Assembly: GCA_022695795.1 (NCBI GenBank)
Contig: MU404085.1
Location: 257,597 to 321,596, forward strand
Length of the DNA stretch: 64,000 nt
Direction of reading: 5' to 3'
DNA from: Biscogniauxia marginata
Lineage: Eukaryota; Ascomycota; Sordariomycetes; Xylariales; Xylariaceae
Shown here: positions 59,972 to 64,000 of the stretch, piece after piece
How positions within the stretch are numbered: the stretch's first letter is position 1
How the letters are laid out: each line of letters starts with the position of its first letter
The notes under the pieces: model-generated
Database searches by the model: none
Told to the model about the DNA's origin: nothing
What the model saw: the letters and a program-made list of their open reading frames with translations, nothing else
Made by a program: the position numbers and the translations under genes

Positions 59972-61634
59972 TTAGAATATTCTCGTCAGACTCGGCCTTA
60001 CCCACTGGACAGTCTCGCATCGATGCTCGTTATACCACTGGGAAATCTTGGTCATCGACCAGCCGCTCATGAAGCGCGACTCCTCATACGTCCATTCGCG
60101 GCTTTCTGGAGACATGGGTGCGTCTGTGGGGATCTCCGGTGTACGGTGCTCGCCGTAGCGGATGGCGTCGATGAATGTGCAGTTCCCGAGATGCCAGTTA
60201 TACTGAAGACACGCTAGATCCTCGCCGCATGCTTTGCCACATGCCGCAAATGACTTGGCCGGCGCCCCCCCGTGATGATCTCCGCCGACGTTGTCCCAGT
60301 CCTCGAGGTAGAATGGGCGGTCTTTATGGTGGAATTCGTAAAGGTCTCGGTAGGTGAGAGGTCTCTAGAGCTGCACGTCAGAAAAACCGCTGGGACTCAT
60401 TGGAGACATTGAGAGAGATAAAAGTACTAGAATTCTTCTCTGCACTTACATCCATGGTCCGCCTGGCGTGTTCCCAGCGCCACAGCTTGACCATGTCCTC
60501 AGGCTTTGTCTTATGCATTGTCAACACGGGCTGACACCAATAGAGCTGGGAGAACGGTAGGCCGTGCAAGGGGTGAGGGTTAAACATTGGCCAGAACCCC
60601 GACAAGGTGATGCCGACATCGCGAAGCGCCCAGCCCAGAATGCTATCGCCGCAGGGATCCTGCCGGAGGAGCCCCAGCCAGCGATGACTTAGCGGCGGCT
60701 CGAGATAGTCCCCGTCCCTACCTACTTCGCGATGGAGAAGTTTCAGCATGGCGGCGCGGCTCAGGGCGAAGCCAGGGCCGCCGTTGGCAAACCATGTGAC
60801 CGACTTGGGATCTTCGGGGTCTTGTAGGCGCCCTGGCGAGGCGCTTCCGATGTAGAGCGGCGTTTCGTGGTCGAGGTTCTCGAGGAGGCGGAAGAGGGTG
60901 TCCCAGACGACGTACGTGTCTGTCTCGTAGAAGAAGTACCACCGCCGGTCGGGTCGCATCGTCCAGGCGCGTTCGATCATGGGCAGGAATTTGTACTTGT
61001 CGAGCTTCCAGCCCTCGATGGTCCGGCTCTCGTTGGCCTCGGCTGCAGCGATGGTGGGCTTGGATCGGAGCTGGCGCAGGTAGGTGTAGTTGGTGAAGTC
61101 TTCGTTCTCGAAATGGTATGCGGCGGGGAGATCCTCGAGGATGTCTACGACTTGGCGGCCGTGGAGGGACTCGTCGAGGTCGGAGAAGATGAGGAGGTCT
61201 TGGATACACGCGGATACGCTCTCGAGTTGGGCTTCGACCTTGTCGCGACGTTCTGTAGATCCCATCTTGAGTACGGGCTGGACAACTCCCTGCAGCAGGT
61301 GGTGCGGAAACGAGTGGCACAGCTGCTCTACCGAGCTGCCGATGCTGTTCTGAGCGACGGGACTGAAGGAGCTGGTCGTTTCCCACTCGAAATACTCGGG
61401 CCTGCGAGGGCCATCGTCCTTGGGTGGTTCGCGCCGCCCATCCTGGTCTATCGTCGCAGAGACGTTGCTGGCAGCTCTGTCGTAGTACTTGGAGGTGAAG
61501 GTTAACAGGGCGGTGGTGAAAAGACAGAGCACAGTTGCAGCGGCCAGGCCTTTCCTGATGCGCCTATTCCAGCCTTTCTGGCCGCCGGAAGCACAGAGGT
61601 TGAACCGGGGGATGCAGGCAGGTAGCCGATTCAT
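59972..61634 (-). CDS. GT31-like type II membrane glycosyltransferase, 2 exons, 525 aa
   Basis: Exon 1 is 61634-60450 and exon 2 is 60364-59972, joined in phase 0 over an 85-bp intron (GTAAGT donor, CTGAC branch point, CTCTAG acceptor). A short basic cytosolic part precedes a membrane anchor at about residues 29-46, the usual layout of a Golgi enzyme. The catalytic region shows RRWYFFYETDTYV with the DxD-type metal and nucleotide-sugar motif at 237-240, WFANGGPGFALS (281-292) and DSILGWAL. This pattern fits fungal GT31/DUF604-like beta-1,3-glycosyltransferases. Exon 2 adds a Cys-rich C-terminal part (FAACGKACGEDLACLQYNWH, NCTF) that suggests a disulfide-bonded module; without it the first exon's frame ends in a short unrelated tail. 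The donor, acceptor and reading frame together support the join. The sugar donor and acceptor cannot be deduced. Confidence 0.8.
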
Positions 61635-64000
61635 GTTGGACCAGTTCCATGAATTCCGGGGTGAAGCGGTGGCATGGGTATGATAGAAGACGGCACTCTA
61701 CCAAGGAGAGACTTTGGTCGTTGCTAGGTGACCTCCGATGCTGTCTACAGCAGCTGTGGGATGATGTCAGTGATTGTTTGCCCAACGGGGGCGACGATTC
61801 GTCGATGATGGAACGATCGGAGGCAACCTCTGAGTCAGTGTGACGTGCAAAACGGCGCCTTCTCTCATAAATATAATAATTATAATACATCTCAAGGTAT
61901 AATAATAACTTCTCTTATTTCATTTATCACTATAGACATTAATACTTAATTAGTTTAACATGGGTTTTGTCATCACTCCAAGGGTATTATTATCTTTCAT
62001 TGATATTGTTGTCAGGCAAGTTGAATATGTGCATGTAGCATGAAGGCATGCGATATATTGATGAGATGAGCTGTACAGGAGAGATTACGAGGCGAATTAA
62101 GTATTGTAATATCTAGACAGAGCTGCAACCTTAGTTGATTGACACAGTTATTTCTCTTTGGATCTACTAAGACCCTCGGGGAGTGTCACCATGTGCGTCC
62201 TTTTGAGACTGGGTAGCAAAGCAGTTGTTGCACCAAGGACCAGAACGAATACAACTCATTCCTTCACCGCTACGATGGCTTCGAGCTACAATGCTTATCA
62301 AGGGCCTAGAATGAACCTGTCATGGAAGATTTGGGCTTTTGCTTATTCTTATAACATTTCTAGTTGGTCGTGTACGGACGTTTGGGATATTGAGCTCTAT
62401 ACATACCACTCGTGTTCATTGGGACATGGACAAAAATATAACATCCTTGTATTCAGTCGGATATGGTGACAGTTGGAGGGTAACTTTGAACGTATTAATC
62501 AAAGATCAACCGATACAAACGGGTGGCAGTTTGGCTATATATATAATCTCGTGAAGCTATATTGGACCGTATAGTAGTAGCAATAGTTCATACACCGGAA
62601 AGGGGGTACAGATAGGAATAAGGCGGTGCACTAAGAAGACACAGACACGAAGGAAGGAAAATGAAGAGATTAAAAAGGATGTGTAAGTCTATACTTGTAG
62701 ATAACTTGGGTAGTAAGAGAACAAGCCTCAAATGCCTCTTCTACGATAGTGTCACCAGAATGAGAAGGAAAACGACTGCTTGGAAGAAAATGGGGTTCAG
62801 TGCCACCGTTGGAGAGCCTTCCTCGAGATTCTCGGGGTAGATGCAGTTTATTTATCTTAACTTACCACTGTGATCTAGGATCATCTACTACTCCTTATAG
62901 AAGCTAGTCGTCAACTGCCTTTTCAAGCGATGTCATGATGCTTGTTGGGGCATTTCAAGTAAGGAGGACGGCAGTTTTTAGGGCTACAGACCATGCATGC
63001 TGTATTTATAGGCGCGGATACGCTTTCTCGTCATTTGGTAACCTATTGAATTCTGTTAAATGCCTTGAGATGCTAAAAATTACTAGTCACATTTAATTCA
63101 TTTTGGTCTATTCAATATATTCCTCAAACATAGATTGATTCCTATATTAATTTTAGGACTTGGTAGCTTTGCTGAACTTCTAGGCTTTAGGGAATTTTGA
63201 ACCGCATACTCTCTACCGCCTTATTCGTGACGACCTTAAGCGAGGCATGTGTACCATTTCGATACGACCAGAATTCGAGCAGTAGCTCATTTGAGCATAT
63301 CTAAATTAAGGGTAATATCGTGCGACTACAACTAGGCGTTTCTAGATTATGTATACCTGAGAAATATACCCCGGTACCTTAAAACCGGCTACGTGCTGGA
63401 AAAACCCAGGAAGGCAAAAATGCTTCTGCGGAATGCGTTTTCACCTACAAAGTGCAAATTGGTAGGGCCAATACCTACCAGCTAGCCGGATACTCAACTA
63501 CATAGCCACCTTCCGAAACTACCAATAGGTTAAGAGTAATAATGACAAGGGCCAACCTTGTGGCGATAAACCTCCCTTGGACCACTAACGAGCCCAGGAG
63601 CATGGCGATGTGTTACACAGTGTATCTGGGGATGAAAGGGGATGTCACAACGGCTCCCAAATGGGAAGTGAAGGCGAGGGACACATCATGTCGGAGAAAT
63701 GTCTGCACCTGGCCGAGAGAGTTTGACATCTTTCTCCCCAACTGCAAGCAAGCCCAATACGACATGAGCAAACGGAGAACGTACAGGTAGGTAGTTCAGA
63801 AGACCTACTAGCGAGGGAGGGGGTTGCACCCAGTGTTTGTTTCTCTATTATAGTGGCTTGCCCGCATAGCAGCGGGGGGAGGGGGGGAGCAGGGTCTGGT
63901 AATTATGAGACTATCTTGGCGGAATCTGGAACCTGGATTCTGTAGATAGTTCCCTGGGCATACTATGCGCGGAAGTGACTTTCGGAACAGGCGACGACGA
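61635..64000. other. Right-hand spacer, no supportable gene
   Basis: The first part is the promoter side of the minus-strand glycosyltransferase. Short plus-strand frames at 62158-62469 (no ATG start) and 63542-63790 (ATG start, 82 aa, followed by GTAGGT) have no recognisable domain; the second could be an exon of a gene continuing past the window. A G run lies near 63873-63889. No RNA gene was recognised. Confidence 0.5.

Noticed and set aside
59750..60217. 155-codon plus-strand frame
   Set aside because: It lies on the complement of the glycosyltransferase's second exon, which is supported by splice signals and Cys pattern.
60867..61505. 212-codon plus-strand frame
   Set aside because: It is the complement of the glycosyltransferase catalytic exon; the minus frame has the membrane anchor and DxD motif.
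63542..63790. 82-codon plus-strand ORF at the right edge
   Set aside because: No recognisable motif and no exon chain inside the window; it could only be judged with sequence beyond 64000.

Overview
The window is nuclear DNA of a filamentous ascomycete (Pezizomycotina, most like a Sordariomycete). Genes carry short introns of about 50-120 bp with GTAAGT/GTATGT-type donors, CTRAC-like branch points and YAG acceptors. A large transposon block shows the C-to-T/G-to-A decay of repeat-induced point mutation (RIP). The proteins belong to fungal families: a Medusa-type regulator, a class I terpene synthase, a DUF7907-like secreted protein and a GT31-like glycosyltransferase.

Layout. (1) 1-4.0 kb is intergenic. 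(2) 4.04-6.87 kb, minus strand, holds a four-exon gene for a Medusa (MedA/Acr1/Ren1) developmental regulator, rebuilt in frame to 735 aa. (3) 6.9-25.9 kb is about 19 kb without a convincing gene, full of TACCT/AGGTA motifs, microsatellites and C/G runs; it may include leader or regulatory DNA of the Medusa gene. (4) 25.93-27.25 kb, minus strand, is a conserved fungal gene of unknown function, apparently broken by a 16-bp tandem duplication. (5) 27.427-41.272 kb is a Ty3/gypsy chromodomain retroelement on the minus strand, bounded by an exact 5-bp duplication (CATAT). A related plus-strand element (31.436-38.389 kb) is nested in it, and both are destroyed by RIP. (6) 41.3-45.6 kb has no supportable gene. 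(7) 45.65-47.45 kb is a nine-exon terpene synthase with intact DDxxD, NSE and W...RY motifs. (8) A solo LTR lies at 47.72 kb, a secreted DUF7907-like protein at 48.5-49.2 kb (minus) and a short-chain dehydrogenase-like protein with a replaced active site at 51.6-52.6 kb (plus). (9) 54.3-57.07 kb, plus strand, is an 894-aa protein that looks like a caspase-like fold without its catalytic residues. (10) 57.8-59.36 kb (minus) encodes a SAM-binding Rossmann-like protein and 59.97-61.63 kb (minus) a two-exon GT31-like type II membrane glycosyltransferase. (11) 61.6-64 kb has nothing convincing.

I see no single pathway joining these genes. The terpene synthase, the secreted protein and the SDR-like protein lie within about 7 kb beside the repeat block, which suggests a small accessory neighbourhood but does not show a cluster. 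Exon joins were chosen by hand from splice signals and reading-frame continuity. Family names come from recalled family features and have not been tested by a search.
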